From Micromonospora sp. 15K316 (GTDB lineage Bacteria > Actinomycetota > Actinomycetes > Mycobacteriales > Micromonosporaceae): DNA of 41,314 bases. This document shows positions 8,191-17,230 of the stretch, in pieces (the first letter of the stretch is position 1; the number at the start of each line of letters is the position of its first letter). Both the position numbers and the translations under genes were made by a program. The notes beneath the pieces were generated by a model. It worked only from the letters and a program-made list of their open reading frames with translations, searched no databases and was not told the origin of the DNA. The stretch lies in contig NZ_SMKG01000031.1 in assembly GCF_004348525.1 (NCBI RefSeq), positions 1 through 41,314 of the forward strand, given 5' to 3'.

Positions 8191-9161
8191 GCCGCCACCT
8201 CCGTCCGCGCGCCGCCGGGGTGGCCCCCGGTGAGGTGCAGGAACGCCGCGTCCAGTGTGGGCCGGCGCAGGACGACGTCCTCCACCGCGATCCCGGCGTC
8301 CCGGAGCGCGCGCAACAGCTCCGCGAGCGCGGTGATCCGGTCGGTGACGGGCGCGCTGAGCCGGCGGATCTCCCGGTCGACGCGGACCGGCCCGCCGGTG
8401 ACCCGCTCGACGAGCCCCGCCGCCGCGGGCAACTGCCCGGCGTCCCGGACGACCAGCTCGATCCGGTCCGCGCCGGAGCGGGTCTTCAGCTCGGCCGAGG
8501 TGCCCTCGGCGACCACCCGACCGGCGTCCACCACCGAGACGCGGTCGGCGAGCTGGTCCGCCTCCTCCAGGTACTGCGTGGTCAGCAGCACCGTGGTGCC
8601 GTCGGCGACCAGTGTTCGGACCGCCTCCCAGAGACCGTTGCGGCTGCGCGGGTCCAGCCCGGTCGTCGGCTCGTCGAGGAAGAGCACCTGCGGCGTGGTG
8701 ATCAGGCTGGCGGCGAGGTCGAGCCGGCGGCGCATGCCCCCCGAGTACGTCCCGGCCGAGCGTCCCGCCACGTCGGTGAGCCCGAACTGGTCGAGCAGCT
8801 CGTCCGCCCGCCGCCGCACGGTACGCGGGGGCAGGTGCCGGAGCCGGCCGAAGAGCACCAGGTTCTGCCGGCCGCTGAGGGTCTCGTCGACCGCCGCGTA
8901 CTGCCCGGTCAGGCCGATCGCCGCGCGTACCCGCTCGGGGTGCCGGGTCACGTCGTGTCCGGCCACCCGGGCGTGGCCGGCGTCGAAGCGGAGCAGGGTC
9001 GTCAGCACCCGCACGGCGGTGGTCTTGCCCGCGCCGTTGGGGCCGAGCAGCCCGCAGACCGTGCCCCGCGGCACCGTCAGGTCGAACCCGTCGAGGGCCG
9101 CCGTGCGGCCGTACGTCTTCCGGAGGCCCCGGGCCACGACGGCCGATGTCTCGTCAGTCAT
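8187..9161 (-). CDS. ABC transporter ATP-binding protein (DrrA-like)
   Basis: A 324-residue ATPase of the daunorubicin-resistance (DrrA) type. Walker A is GPNGAGKTT (40-48), the ABC signature YSGGMRRRLDLA (139-150) and Walker B VLFLDEPTTGLD (159-170). The H-loop has Gln instead of His (LLTTQYLEEAD), as is normal for DrrA proteins. A C-terminal domain of about 100 residues follows, as in the family. The gene starts 67 bp after the AfsR-type gene on the same strand, so it may be in that transcript. No clear ribosome binding site is seen; a weak -10-like GACGCT is 6 nt upstream of the ATG. Confidence 0.92.
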   Translation of the reverse strand: MTDETSAVVARGLRKTYGRTAALDGFDLTVPRGTVCGLLGPNGAGKTTAVRVLTTLLRFDAGHARVAGHDVTRHPERVRAAIGLTGQYAAVDETLSGRQNLVLFGRLRHLPPRTVRRRADELLDQFGLTDVAGRSAGTYSGGMRRRLDLAASLITTPQVLFLDEPTTGLDPRSRNGLWEAVRTLVADGTTVLLTTQYLEEADQLADRVSVVDAGRVVAEGTSAELKTRSGADRIELVVRDAGQLPAAAGLVERVTGGPVRVDREIRRLSAPVTDRITALAELLRALRDAGIAVEDVVLRRPTLDAAFLHLTGGHPGGARTEVAA

Positions 9162-9228
9162 GGCGGCAGCGTCGCCGAACGCGCTGACCGGCCGCGCACC
9201 GCGCGCTGACGGCCCGCGCCGCGCGTCG

Positions 9229-12200
9229 TCAGGCGCCCTCCAGCAGCGCGAGCGCCCGCTCCCGGCCGAGCGCCGCGCCCCGGGTGAACTCCCGCCCGAA
9301 CCGTTCGGCGCCGATGCCGGCGCGGGTCGCCCCGGTCACCGCGGCGGCCTGCGCCGCGGGCTCGGCGCCCGTGCCGACCAGCACCGCCGACACCGCGCCG
9401 AGCAGCAGCGCCGCCCGGTCACCCTCGCCGCGCCGCAGCACCGGCCCGATCAGACCGTCCACCGCGGCGCTCACGGTCGGCGCGTCCCACATCCCGACGG
9501 TCGCGCCCAGCACCTCGCGATAGTGGCCGCGCGCCGTCGGCGCGTCGCCCGCCGCGTCCGCGATCTGGCCGAGCGCGACCAGCGCCGCGAGCCGGACGAC
9601 CTCGGCGCCGAACCAGCCGGCCGGGCACTCCGCCATCGCCTGCTCGCAGAGGCGCCGGGCCTCGTCGAGGTCACCGCGCCGGCGGGCGGTCTCGCCGAGC
9701 CCGTAGTGCGCCGCCGCGACCAGCTCCGGCGCCCCGGCCGGTTGCGCGATCGCCACGACCCGCCGGTAGTCGGTCTCCGCCCCGTCCAGGTCACCGCCGC
9801 CGAGCCGCCCGTCCGCCCGGGTCCGCAGCAGCTCCGCCGTGTCGAGCGCGGAGCCGAGCTCCTCGGCCAACCGCAGGGCCTGCGCCATCGGCCCGGTGGC
9901 CGCCGCCGCGTCACCGACCCGGTAGGCGGCCTCGCCGAGCGTGGTGAGCGCCAGGATCATGCCCCACCGTTCGCCGATGGCGCGGAACCCGTCGAAGGCG
10001 GCCGTCAGCTCCGCCCGGGCCTCGTCGTACCGGCCGTCGAGCAGCCACACCAGCGCGACGCCGAGTGATCCGAGCGCCTCGCTCCACGGATCGGTGCCGA
10101 GCACCGCGCGCCGCTGCTCGACGGAGTTCATCACCGACATGCGTTGCTGCGACGGGGGACCGGCCGTCATCCCCGACAGGTAGAGCAGGAACGGGTGCCG
10201 CGGCGGTCGCCCCAAGCTCCAGAGGATGTCCCCGGCCGTGCCGAAGTCCGTACGGGCCGCGCCGCCCGACACGCCCAGCGCGGCGACCAGCAGGCAGAGC
10301 GCGTACTCCTCGGCCAACCCGGCGGGCGGACCGTCGAGCCGGGCGACGAGCCGGCGGGCGAGCGCCGCCCCCTCGCCGCGCAGTCCGCGCAGCCACCAGT
10401 AGAACGACAGCGCGGCGACGAGTCGCAGCCCGCTGCCGGTGTCGCCGTCGGCGATCGACAGGCGCAGCGCGGCGTGCAGGTCGTCCCGGTCGGCGTCCAG
10501 CCGGCGCAGCCACTCCAGCTGCGTGGGGCCACGCAGGCCCGCGTCACCGGCCCGGGCGAGGTCGAGGAAGTACGCCACGTGCGCCCGACGCAGCGGTTCG
10601 GCCTCGCCCGCCTCGGCCAGCCGCTCGGCGGCGAAAGCGCGTACGGTCTCCAGCATCCGGAACCGGCCGTCACCCGCCTCGACCAGGGACTTCTCGACCA
10701 GGCTGGTCAGCACGTCGAGCACCTCCGCGCCGAGCGGCGCGCAGATCCGCTCGATCGCCGCCAGGTCGGCGTCGCCGGCGAAGACGCTCAGCCGGCGGGC
10801 CAGCCGCCGCTCCGGCTCATCCAGCAGGTCCCAGCTCCACCGCACCACCGCGCGCAGGGTCTGGTGCCGGGGTGCGGCCGCCCGGCTGCCCCGGTTCAAC
10901 AGCCGGAACCGGTCGTCCAGCCGGGCCGCGACCTCCGCGACGGGCAGCGCCCGCAGCCGCGCCGCGGCCAGCTCGATGGCGAGCGGAAGGCCGTCGAGGG
11001 TACGGCAGATCCACAGCACCTCGGGCACGGTCCGGGCGTCGACGGTGAACCCGGGTGCCACGTCGGCGGCGCGGTCGGCGAAGAGCCGTACCGCCGCGTA
11101 GCGGTGGACCTGCTCGGGTTCGGTCTCGTCCGGTGGCACCGGCAGGCCGAGCACCGGGCAGAGCGCCTCACCGGTCAGCCCGAGCGGTTCCCGGCTGGTG
11201 GCCAGCACCCGCACCGAGGGGGCCGCGCCGAGCAGCCGAGCGGTGAATCGGGCGGCGTCGTCGATCACGTGCTCGCAGTTGTCGAGCACCAGCAGCAGCC
11301 GCCGGTCGGCGAGCGCCGCGACCAGCCGGTCGGTGGCGTCGCGCGGCCCGCCCGGTACGCGCAGCGCCGTGTCGCGCAGGTTCAGGGCGGCCAGCACCGC
11401 CGGGGCCACCTCCGCCCCGGGCGGCAGCGCGGCGAGCTCGACCAGGCAGGCGTCGCCGTCGTACCGTCCGGCGGTCTCCACGGCCAGCCGGGTCTTCCCG
11501 GCGCCGCCCGGGCCGTGCAGCGTGACCAGCCGCGCCTCGGCGAGCAGCTTCGCCAGGCGGCGCAGCTCCTCCTCCCGCCCGACGAAGCTGGTCAGCTGGC
11601 CGGGCAGGGGCGGCGGCCGCGGTGTGATCGGCACGGCGGCGGCCTCGTCGCGCAGCACTGTCGCGTGCACGGCCACCAGCTCGGCGGAGGGGTCGGTGCC
11701 CAGCTCGTCGGCGAGCAGTCGGCGCAGGTCGGCGAAGACGGCGAGCCCCTCGGCGCGGCGGCCGTCGGCGTGCAGCGCGCGTATCAGCTGGCCGTACAGC
11801 CGTTCCCGCAGCGGGTGGGCGGCGACCAGCTCCCGCAGCTCGGTCACCACCGGCCGGACCAGCTCCGGAGCGCCGGCCAGGGCGAGCTCCGCCTCGATCC
11901 GGTCCTCGGTCGCGGTCAGCCGGCGCTCCCGCAGCCGGGCCGCGTGGGAGGGCGCGAACGGCGCGTCGATCACGTCCGCGAGCGGCTCCCCACGCCACAG
12001 CGCGAGCGCCTCACGCAGCAGGCCGGCGGCGCGATCATGATCGCCCGCGGCGAGCGCGAGCCGACCGGCGTCGGCGAGCCGGGTGAACCGGTGCGCGTCG
12101 ACGTCATCCGGATCGACCGCGAGCCGGTAGCCGCCAGGGTGGAGCTCCACCGGGTCGACCGCCCCGGACGAGAGCAGGCGACGCAGCCGGGACACCTGTG

Positions 12201-12393
12201 ACTGGAGCGCGTTCGCCACCCCGGCCGGCGGGTCGGCGCCGTAGAGGCCGTCGATCAGGCGGTCCCGGGGCACCATGCGGCCGGCGTCGAGCAGCAGCAG
12301 CGCGAGCAGCGCCCGCAGCCGTGGCCCGCCGACGGTCAGCCGGCGACCGTCGGCCGGGTGTACCTCCGTCGCGCCCAGGATGCCGAACCGCAC
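9229..12393 (-). CDS. AfsR/SARP-family regulator (winged helix, BTAD, NB-ARC, TPR)
   Basis: A 1054-residue STAND-type regulator. Residues 1-95 are an OmpR-like winged helix (RFGILGATEV to LHPGGYRLAV), 96-245 the bacterial transcriptional activation domain (BTAD), and about 265-560 the NB-ARC ATPase with Walker A GPGGAGKT (294-301) and Walker B RLLLVLDNCEHV. The remaining C-terminal half is alpha-helical with TPR-like repeats, including SYDEARAEL-like and DLDEARRLCEQAM segments. GTG 12393 is chosen because the fold begins there. A -10-like GACAAT lies exactly 6 nt upstream, so the mRNA may be leaderless; the frame stays open far upstream but without coding character. The DrrAB-like exporter genes follow directly, and an FUSC-type gene is divergent, so export is a likely target of regulation. 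Confidence 0.88.
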   Translation of the reverse strand: MRFGILGATEVHPADGRRLTVGGPRLRALLALLLLDAGRMVPRDRLIDGLYGADPPAGVANALQSQVSRLRRLLSSGAVDPVELHPGGYRLAVDPDDVDAHRFTRLADAGRLALAAGDHDRAAGLLREALALWRGEPLADVIDAPFAPSHAARLRERRLTATEDRIEAELALAGAPELVRPVVTELRELVAAHPLRERLYGQLIRALHADGRRAEGLAVFADLRRLLADELGTDPSAELVAVHATVLRDEAAAVPITPRPPPLPGQLTSFVGREEELRRLAKLLAEARLVTLHGPGGAGKTRLAVETAGRYDGDACLVELAALPPGAEVAPAVLAALNLRDTALRVPGGPRDATDRLVAALADRRLLLVLDNCEHVIDDAARFTARLLGAAPSVRVLATSREPLGLTGEALCPVLGLPVPPDETEPEQVHRYAAVRLFADRAADVAPGFTVDARTVPEVLWICRTLDGLPLAIELAAARLRALPVAEVAARLDDRFRLLNRGSRAAAPRHQTLRAVVRWSWDLLDEPERRLARRLSVFAGDADLAAIERICAPLGAEVLDVLTSLVEKSLVEAGDGRFRMLETVRAFAAERLAEAGEAEPLRRAHVAYFLDLARAGDAGLRGPTQLEWLRRLDADRDDLHAALRLSIADGDTGSGLRLVAALSFYWWLRGLRGEGAALARRLVARLDGPPAGLAEEYALCLLVAALGVSGGAARTDFGTAGDILWSLGRPPRHPFLLYLSGMTAGPPSQQRMSVMNSVEQRRAVLGTDPWSEALGSLGVALVWLLDGRYDEARAELTAAFDGFRAIGERWGMILALTTLGEAAYRVGDAAAATGPMAQALRLAEELGSALDTAELLRTRADGRLGGGDLDGAETDYRRVVAIAQPAGAPELVAAAHYGLGETARRRGDLDEARRLCEQAMAECPAGWFGAEVVRLAALVALGQIADAAGDAPTARGHYREVLGATVGMWDAPTVSAAVDGLIGPVLRRGEGDRAALLLGAVSAVLVGTGAEPAAQAAAVTGATRAGIGAERFGREFTRGAALGRERALALLEGA

Positions 12394-12493
12394 GGCGCCA
12401 TTGTCGCGCAGGCGCGGCGGAGGACCGCTCGGCGGACACCCGACTGTGGGCGGCCGCGACGATTGGTCAGGGCGGCACAGGGTAGATGCGGCC
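12394..12493. promoter_or_regulatory. Divergent promoter region between AfsR-type and FUSC-type genes
   Basis: This 100-bp region must hold both promoters. On the minus strand GACAAT (12405-12400) ends 6 nt before GTG 12393. On the plus strand TAGATG (12483-12488) ends 5 nt before GTG 12494, with TTGGTC at 12463-12468. No clear direct repeats of the SARP-binding type are visible. Confidence 0.35.
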
Positions 12494-13696
12494 GTGGTCC
12501 AGACCGCTGCCCGTAGGGACGACGGCGAAGCCCGCCACGGCGGGCACGGCCGGATCGCCGCCGTCCTGGCCCGGTTGCGCAGCCGGACGACGGGTACGCT
12601 GCCCGACCGGCTGCGGCGGATACGCGCCAGCGGTGGACTGGCCGTGCAGGCGGGTCTGGCGGCGGGCCTCGCCTGGTGGCTGGCCGACAACCTGCTGCAC
12701 ATCCCGCAGCCGGTGTTCGCGCCGATCTCCGCGGTGGTCGCCCTGGCCGCGTCGGTCGGCCAGCGGATCCGCCGGACCGTCGAACTGATCGTCGGGGTCT
12801 CCGTCGGGGTGCTCATCGGCGACGCGCTGATCTACCTCCTCGGCACCGGGGCGTGGCAGCTCGGCCTGATCGTGGTGCTCTCCATCATCGTGTCGGTGCT
12901 GCTCGGCGGCGGTCCGTCGGTCATGGTGCAGGCCGCCGCCACGGCGGTCCTCATCGGCACGCTGAGCCCGGTGGTGGAGAACCTGGAGTTCCCGCGCTTC
13001 CTCGCGGCCCTCGTCGGTGGCGCGGTGTCGCTGGTGGTCACGGCGGTGCTGCTTCCGCTGCACCCGTTGCGGGTGATCAATCGGGCGGCGGCGCCGGCGC
13101 TCTGCCTGCTCGCCGACCAGCTCGACGCCACCGCGGGCGCGCTGCGGCGACGCGACGCGCCGGCCGCGCAGGCCGCTCTCGACCGGCTCCGCGACAACAA
13201 GCAGGAGATCGGGGCGCTCGCCGAGGCTTCGCAGGCCGCGCGGGAGGCGAGCGCGCTCTCCCCGGTGCGCTGGGGAAGCCGGCAGGGCCCGGTGGGACGG
13301 TACGCGCGGGCGGCGGAGCCGATCGACCGGGCCATGCGCAACAGCGGCACGTTGATCCGCCGTACGGTGACCCTGATCGAGGACGGTGAGCCGGTTCCGG
13401 AGACGTTGCCGGCGGCGGTCTCCGCGCTGGCGGAGGCGACGCGGCTGCTCCGCCAGGAGTTCGCCACCGGTCACGAGCCCGACAAGGCGCGGGAACGGGC
13501 GTTGCGGGCGGTGGCCGGGGCGGGTGACGCCTACCGCACCGGCGTCGGATTCTCCGGCTCGGTGGTGGTCGCCCAGGTCCGGACCACCACGAGTGACCTC
13601 TTCGTGGCCACCGGAGTGGCGCAGGAGGAGGCGAACCGTCTCGTCCGGCACGCCTTCGGATCGTTGGCGGGTGGTGCGACGGGCTCCGCCGGCTGA
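12494..13696 (+). CDS. FUSC / aromatic-acid-exporter-like membrane protein
   Basis: A 400-residue protein with six predicted membrane helices in its first half (LAVQAGLAAGLAWWL, FAPISAVVALAASVG, VELIVGVSVGVLIGDALIYL, QLGLIVVLSIIVSVLLG, MVQAAATAVLIGTLS, FLAALVGGAVSLVVTAVLL) and a soluble helical C-terminal half. This is the FUSC / AaeB-like architecture, which exports aromatic acids in characterised members. The start is uncertain: GTG 12494 is chosen because coding character begins about there. Divergent from the AfsR-type regulator. The substrate is unknown. Confidence 0.78.
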   Translation: MVQTAARRDDGEARHGGHGRIAAVLARLRSRTTGTLPDRLRRIRASGGLAVQAGLAAGLAWWLADNLLHIPQPVFAPISAVVALAASVGQRIRRTVELIVGVSVGVLIGDALIYLLGTGAWQLGLIVVLSIIVSVLLGGGPSVMVQAAATAVLIGTLSPVVENLEFPRFLAALVGGAVSLVVTAVLLPLHPLRVINRAAAPALCLLADQLDATAGALRRRDAPAAQAALDRLRDNKQEIGALAEASQAAREASALSPVRWGSRQGPVGRYARAAEPIDRAMRNSGTLIRRTVTLIEDGEPVPETLPAAVSALAEATRLLRQEFATGHEPDKARERALRAVAGAGDAYRTGVGFSGSVVVAQVRTTTSDLFVATGVAQEEANRLVRHAFGSLAGGATGSAG

Positions 13697-13726
13697 CCGG
13701 GCGGCGGCGACGGGCCGGAGCCGCGC

Positions 13727-13743
13727 CGGGCGGTGGGCGCCCG
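13727..13743. terminator. Weak GC hairpin between convergent genes
   Basis: CGGGCG (13727-13732) pairs with CGCCCG (13738-13743) across a 5-nt loop. A longer-range pairing GGCTCCG (13682-13688) with CGGAGCC (13716-13722) is also possible. Position between convergent genes suggests termination, but the stem is short. Confidence 0.3.
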
Positions 13744-13772
13744 ACCCGCTGGATCCGGAGGCGCCCCGTCGG

Positions 13773-14492
13773 TCAGGCGAACCGTTCGGTCGTCACCGGG
13801 ATGAGCCCGGCCAGGCGTACGGCGGAGGTCAGCTCCTGCATGATCGGCCCGACCGCCTCGTCGGCGGGGCGGGCGAGCTCCGCGGTCAGGTCGAGGGCCC
13901 AGGCGAGACCCCCGCCGATCCGGCGCACCGTCCAGCTGAACCGGTCGTCGCCGAGGCGACGGTGCCCGCCGGGCGCGCCGTCGGCCGCCGGGTCGACCGT
14001 GGGCCGCCAGTGCGCGGCGAGCCCGGCCATCCGGTCCGGCGCCGGTTCGCCGGCGAAGAGGACCCGGTACATCCGCCGCTCGTGGCAGCCGGGCGGCGCC
14101 GACGCGGTGCCGAGCCGCAGCGGCGCGGTGGTCGGGAAGGCCTGATGGTCGTGGAAGTGGGCGCGCAGCGACGTCTCGTCGGCGAGCGGACCGCCGCCGA
14201 GCCGCCGGTGGGTGGCGTCGGCGGCGTCGCGGGGGACCGGTCGGACCCGGGCGCGCAGCTCCGGCTCGCCGCGCATGGCCCGGCTGAACGACGCGGAGCT
14301 GCGCCAACCGGCCCCCGGCGTCCAGGCCGTGCTGCGTAGCCCCACCGTCGACCAGTCCGGGGCGCGGACGAACTCCTCCACGACGATCGCCTCGGCGCTC
14401 TCGTGGAGCCCGCCCGGCCGGTCGAGGAGCAGATAGTAGTCGAGCGGTGGGCTTCCCGTGCGCCGTTGCGGCACCCACGTCCCGATGGTCAC
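13773..14492 (-). CDS. Hypothetical soluble protein
   Basis: A 239-residue protein that I do not recognise. It has no signal peptide or membrane segment. It is rich in Arg, Asp and aromatic residues; notable segments are PLDYYLLLDRPGGLHESAEAI near the N-terminus, HFHDHQAFPTTAPLRLG in the middle and DDRFSWTVRRIGGGLAWALD near the C-terminus. GTG 14492 has GGGAGG 7 nt upstream, which is better than the ATG at 14531. It precedes no obvious partner: the upstream minus-strand gene is the Gfo/Idh/MocA oxidoreductase, 67 bp away, and the two may share a transcript. Confidence 0.7.
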   Translation of the reverse strand: MTIGTWVPQRRTGSPPLDYYLLLDRPGGLHESAEAIVVEEFVRAPDWSTVGLRSTAWTPGAGWRSSASFSRAMRGEPELRARVRPVPRDAADATHRRLGGGPLADETSLRAHFHDHQAFPTTAPLRLGTASAPPGCHERRMYRVLFAGEPAPDRMAGLAAHWRPTVDPAADGAPGGHRRLGDDRFSWTVRRIGGGLAWALDLTAELARPADEAVGPIMQELTSAVRLAGLIPVTTERFA

Positions 14493-14559
14493 CCCGGCAC
14501 CTCCCGCCGCTACGGCCCCCGACCCGGGCACCGTAGCGCAGGCTCCGGCCCGCCGACGG

Positions 14560-15642
14560 TCAGCGCGCCGTGGACGGCGGTACCGGAAGTACCACGCCCT
14601 CGGCGGCGGAGCGGTGTGCCAGCTCGATCAACGCGACGGTGTCGACCGCGTCCCGGGCGTCCACCGGTAGCGGCTCACCGTCGCGCAGCGCCGCCGCCAC
14701 CTGCGCGTAGAAGCTCTGGTAGCTGCCGGGCTCGGTGCGCAGCGGCCGCAGGTCACCGTCGACGCCGAAGCGGCCGTACTGCTCGGGGGCGACCTCGCCC
14801 CAGCCGGAGCCGCCCGGCCGGCCGCCGTCGCGCAGCGCGTCCTCCTGCGGGTCCAGCCCGTACGAGGTGTAGCCCGCCCGGTCGCCGAGGACGCGGAAGC
14901 GCGGGCCGAGCTGCGGGGTGAGGGCGCTCATCCAGAGGTGCGAGCGGAGCCCGCCGGCGTGGGTCAGCGCGACGAACGCGTCGTCGTCGACCTGCGCGCC
15001 GGAACGCCGGCGGTCCACCTCGGCATACACGTGGGAGGGGGGCCCGAACAGCTGCACCGCCTGATCGATGAGGTGCGCGCCCAGGTCGTAGAGGACGCCG
15101 CCGGCCTCGTCCGCGGCGGCGTGCTCCCGCCAGCCCGGCTTGATCGTCGGCCGCCAGCGCTCGAACCGCGACTCGAAGCGGGTGACCCGCCCCAGCTCAC
15201 CCTGCTCGACGAGCCGGCGGACGGTCAGGAAGTCGCCGTCCCAGCGGCGGTTCTGGAAGACGGTCAGTGGCACGCCCAGCCGGGCTGCCTCGTCGACCAG
15301 CTCGCGCCCCTGCGCGGCGGTGGCGGCCAGCGGCTTGTCGACCACCACCGGCAGGCCGGCGGCGAGCGCCGCCCGGGCCATCGCGACGTGCTGCCGGTTC
15401 GGGGTGGCCACCACGACCAGGTCCAGCGCCTCGGGCGAGCGCCACAGCAGCTCCGCGTCGTCGACCAGGCGGGCGTCGGGGTGCTCCTGCCGGACCTGCT
15501 GCCGGCGCTGCGGATCCCGGGTCACCACGGCGTGCAGCCGCAGCCCCGCCGTCGCGGCGATCAGCGGGGCGTGGAAGACCCGGCCCGCGATGCCGTAACC
15601 CAGCAGCGCGACCCGCAACGGTGCCTGCGCCGTACCCGTCAT
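14560..15642 (-). CDS. Gfo/Idh/MocA-family NAD(P)-dependent oxidoreductase
   Basis: A 360-residue sugar or inositol dehydrogenase-like protein. The N-terminal Rossmann fold has VALLGYGIAGRVFHAPLI (about 10-27), and the family hinge motif is VVDKPLAATAAQGRELVDEA, where the usual EKP is DKP; that Lys is catalytic in the family. The C-terminal domain contains GGVLYDLGAHLIDQAVQLFG, where the DxxxH His is expected to be catalytic. Start ATG 15642 has GGAGGA 4 nt upstream, and a TAGATT box at 15699-15694 may be its -10. No sugar transporter is adjacent, so the substrate is unknown. Confidence 0.9.
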   Translation of the reverse strand: MTGTAQAPLRVALLGYGIAGRVFHAPLIAATAGLRLHAVVTRDPQRRQQVRQEHPDARLVDDAELLWRSPEALDLVVVATPNRQHVAMARAALAAGLPVVVDKPLAATAAQGRELVDEAARLGVPLTVFQNRRWDGDFLTVRRLVEQGELGRVTRFESRFERWRPTIKPGWREHAAADEAGGVLYDLGAHLIDQAVQLFGPPSHVYAEVDRRRSGAQVDDDAFVALTHAGGLRSHLWMSALTPQLGPRFRVLGDRAGYTSYGLDPQEDALRDGGRPGGSGWGEVAPEQYGRFGVDGDLRPLRTEPGSYQSFYAQVAAALRDGEPLPVDARDAVDTVALIELAHRSAAEGVVLPVPPSTAR

Positions 15643-15750
15643 GCCATCCTCCGTCGCCCAGGCCGCGTCCTGGTGACGGGCCCGGCGGCACCGAATCTAC
15701 GCTGGCCGCGGGGTGCCGTCGGCATGAGGACGATCACCTCGCCCGAGTTG

Positions 15751-16317
15751 TCAGAGCCGCTGGTACTGGCGACGGAGCAGGGCCTCGACACCCGTGACGT
15801 CATCCGAGGCGCCGCCGCTCGCGGTGACGAGCACGACGATGTCGTCGTGCCGCGCGACGGCGTGCACGTCGGGCGGGACCGCACCGTCACCCCTGATGCC
15901 GACGAAGGCCGCCGCGTCGGGCACGGAGGCGAGTGCCACCGCCGAGCCGGGCCTGCGCCTGAACCGCTCCATGCTCGCGTAGGAGGTCCGGAAGTCCTCG
16001 GCCAGCTCCGACGTGTCGAACTGGAACAGCACGACCATCATCGAGGCGGAGTTCGGCTGCGTCCAGGCCGTGCCGGCCGTGTGCCGTACGTTGAGCAGTC
16101 GCGGGAAGATGAGCATCGCGCCGGGTTCGGCCAGCGAGGTGATGCGGGTGATGTCGACCCTGTCGTCCCGGACCGGGGCGAGGACGGGCGTCGCGTCGTC
16201 CGGGGCCGTGACCAGAAGCGCGGCGAGGCCACCGGAGGCGTCGCCCGTCCCGGCTCCCCGATGGTCGCGATCTCGACCCCGTCGGCGGCGCTGCGGTCGT
16301 CGGGACTGTCCGGCCGA
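15751..16317 (-). pseudogene. Probable extracellular domain, frame-broken continuation of the gene at 16320-17174
   Basis: From about 16245 down to the stop at 15751 a good coding frame reads GDASGGLAALLVTAPDD to VEALLRRQYQRL, with segments such as AMLIFPRLLNVRHTAGTAW and HAVARHDDIVVLVTAS. It looks like a soluble extracytoplasmic domain, but I see no start codon with a ribosome binding site ahead of it. Between 16317 and about 16260 the best-coding frame is a different one (SPDDRSAADGVEIATIGEPG), in phase with the upstream membrane-protein gene but after its TGA. A one-base slip near 16240-16260 (the GGGACGGG region) would join the two. So this is either a decayed gene, a programmed or sequencing frameshift, or a gene starting at an internal ATG near MLIFPRLLN. 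Confidence 0.55.
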
Positions 16318-16319
16318 GG

Positions 16320-17174
16320 TCAGGCCAGCACGGTGGCCACGGCCGATAACGCGACCGCCCCGAGCGCGGCGGCACCGACCGCCAACGGGCGTCGTCGCGC
16401 GGTGCGACGAGAAGCGCGCGCGGGCGCGGGTCGGAACAGCGGTGCCGGCTCGGCGTCGAGGACGGCGGCCGCGCCGGCGGGGACCGGACCGTGCGCTGCC
16501 GGTCGCGGCTCGCCCGGGTGCTCGGCAACCGGAGCGCGGCTCTCGTCGGGCGCCGGCGCGGACGTGCCTGCGGGCCCGGACGTGCCCGTAGTGTCGGACG
16601 TGGCCGCAGCCCCGGGCGTGACGGCAGCCCCGGAGGTCTCTGCGGGCCCGGATACCTTCGCGGTCCCCGATGGTCGCGGCAGCATCGCCAAGGCCGCCCC
16701 GGACAGCAGGAGCAGGCCACTGAGCGCGAGCCAGGTGCCGGTGAGATAGGTGCTGGTCGGCCAGTCGGCCCGAGGAAAACCACTGGCATCCATCGCGGCG
16801 CCGCTCGGCAGGAAGGTCAGCGCCGCGCCGGCCAGTGTCGCCGCCAGGCACGCGAGCCGTAGGCCGTCCCGCCACTGCGGTCGTACCCAGGCCAGGACCA
16901 GGACCGCCAGCAGGGCGAGCCAGCCCAGGTACAGCGCGATCCGGGAACCCGGCAGGTCGGCCAGGGCGTACGTCTGGGGGGCCTCGGACGGGGTGATCCC
17001 GAGCAGCCGCTCGTCGAGGTCCTGCCCGGGGCGCACCAGAATCCAGGGCAGGGTGTGCGCGTTGCCGAAGGCGGCCAGCCCGGCCAGCGCGAGGGTCGCC
17101 GACCGTACGCGCTGCGGGGTCAGCCGGGACGGCCCGCCCGCCGGGCCGACGTCAGGACGGTTGTTGATCTCCAC
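16320..17174 (-). CDS. Membrane protein with four N-terminal TM helices, Pro/Ala/Thr-rich linker and a C-terminal TM
   Basis: A 284-residue protein I do not recognise by name. Four membrane segments lie in the first half (ATLALAGLAAFGNAHTLPWI, IALYLGWLALLAVLVLAWV, LACLAATLAGAALTFLPSG, TGTWLALSGLLLLSGAALAML). Then comes a linker of about 90 residues rich in Ala, Pro, Thr, Ser and Gly, a basic patch ASRRTARRR, and a last hydrophobic segment (LAVGAAALGAVALSAVATVLA) that ends at the stop. Ending on a membrane helix after a basic patch suggests that an outside domain should follow, and the next frame downstream looks like one. GTG 17174 has no RBS, but TATGCT ends 5 nt upstream. Divergent from the HTH regulator at 17251, with an operator between. 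Confidence 0.68.
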   Translation of the reverse strand: MEINNRPDVGPAGGPSRLTPQRVRSATLALAGLAAFGNAHTLPWILVRPGQDLDERLLGITPSEAPQTYALADLPGSRIALYLGWLALLAVLVLAWVRPQWRDGLRLACLAATLAGAALTFLPSGAAMDASGFPRADWPTSTYLTGTWLALSGLLLLSGAALAMLPRPSGTAKVSGPAETSGAAVTPGAAATSDTTGTSGPAGTSAPAPDESRAPVAEHPGEPRPAAHGPVPAGAAAVLDAEPAPLFRPAPARASRRTARRRPLAVGAAALGAVALSAVATVLA

Positions 17175-17230
17175 GGGAGAGCATAGTCGCAGCCACGCTT
17201 CCCTTCTGCTGCCCCCATTTCCCGCCGGAG

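Noticed and set aside
8149..10068. Plus-strand open frame of 639 codons opposite the ABC transporter and AfsR-type genes
   Set aside because: The plus-strand sequence is a shadow of minus-strand genes with clear Walker and TPR features.
12394..12816. N-terminal extension of the AfsR-type gene to an ATG at 12816
   Set aside because: The extra 141 residues have poor coding character, overlap the FUSC-type gene start on the other strand, and lie outside the family fold that begins at GTG 12393.
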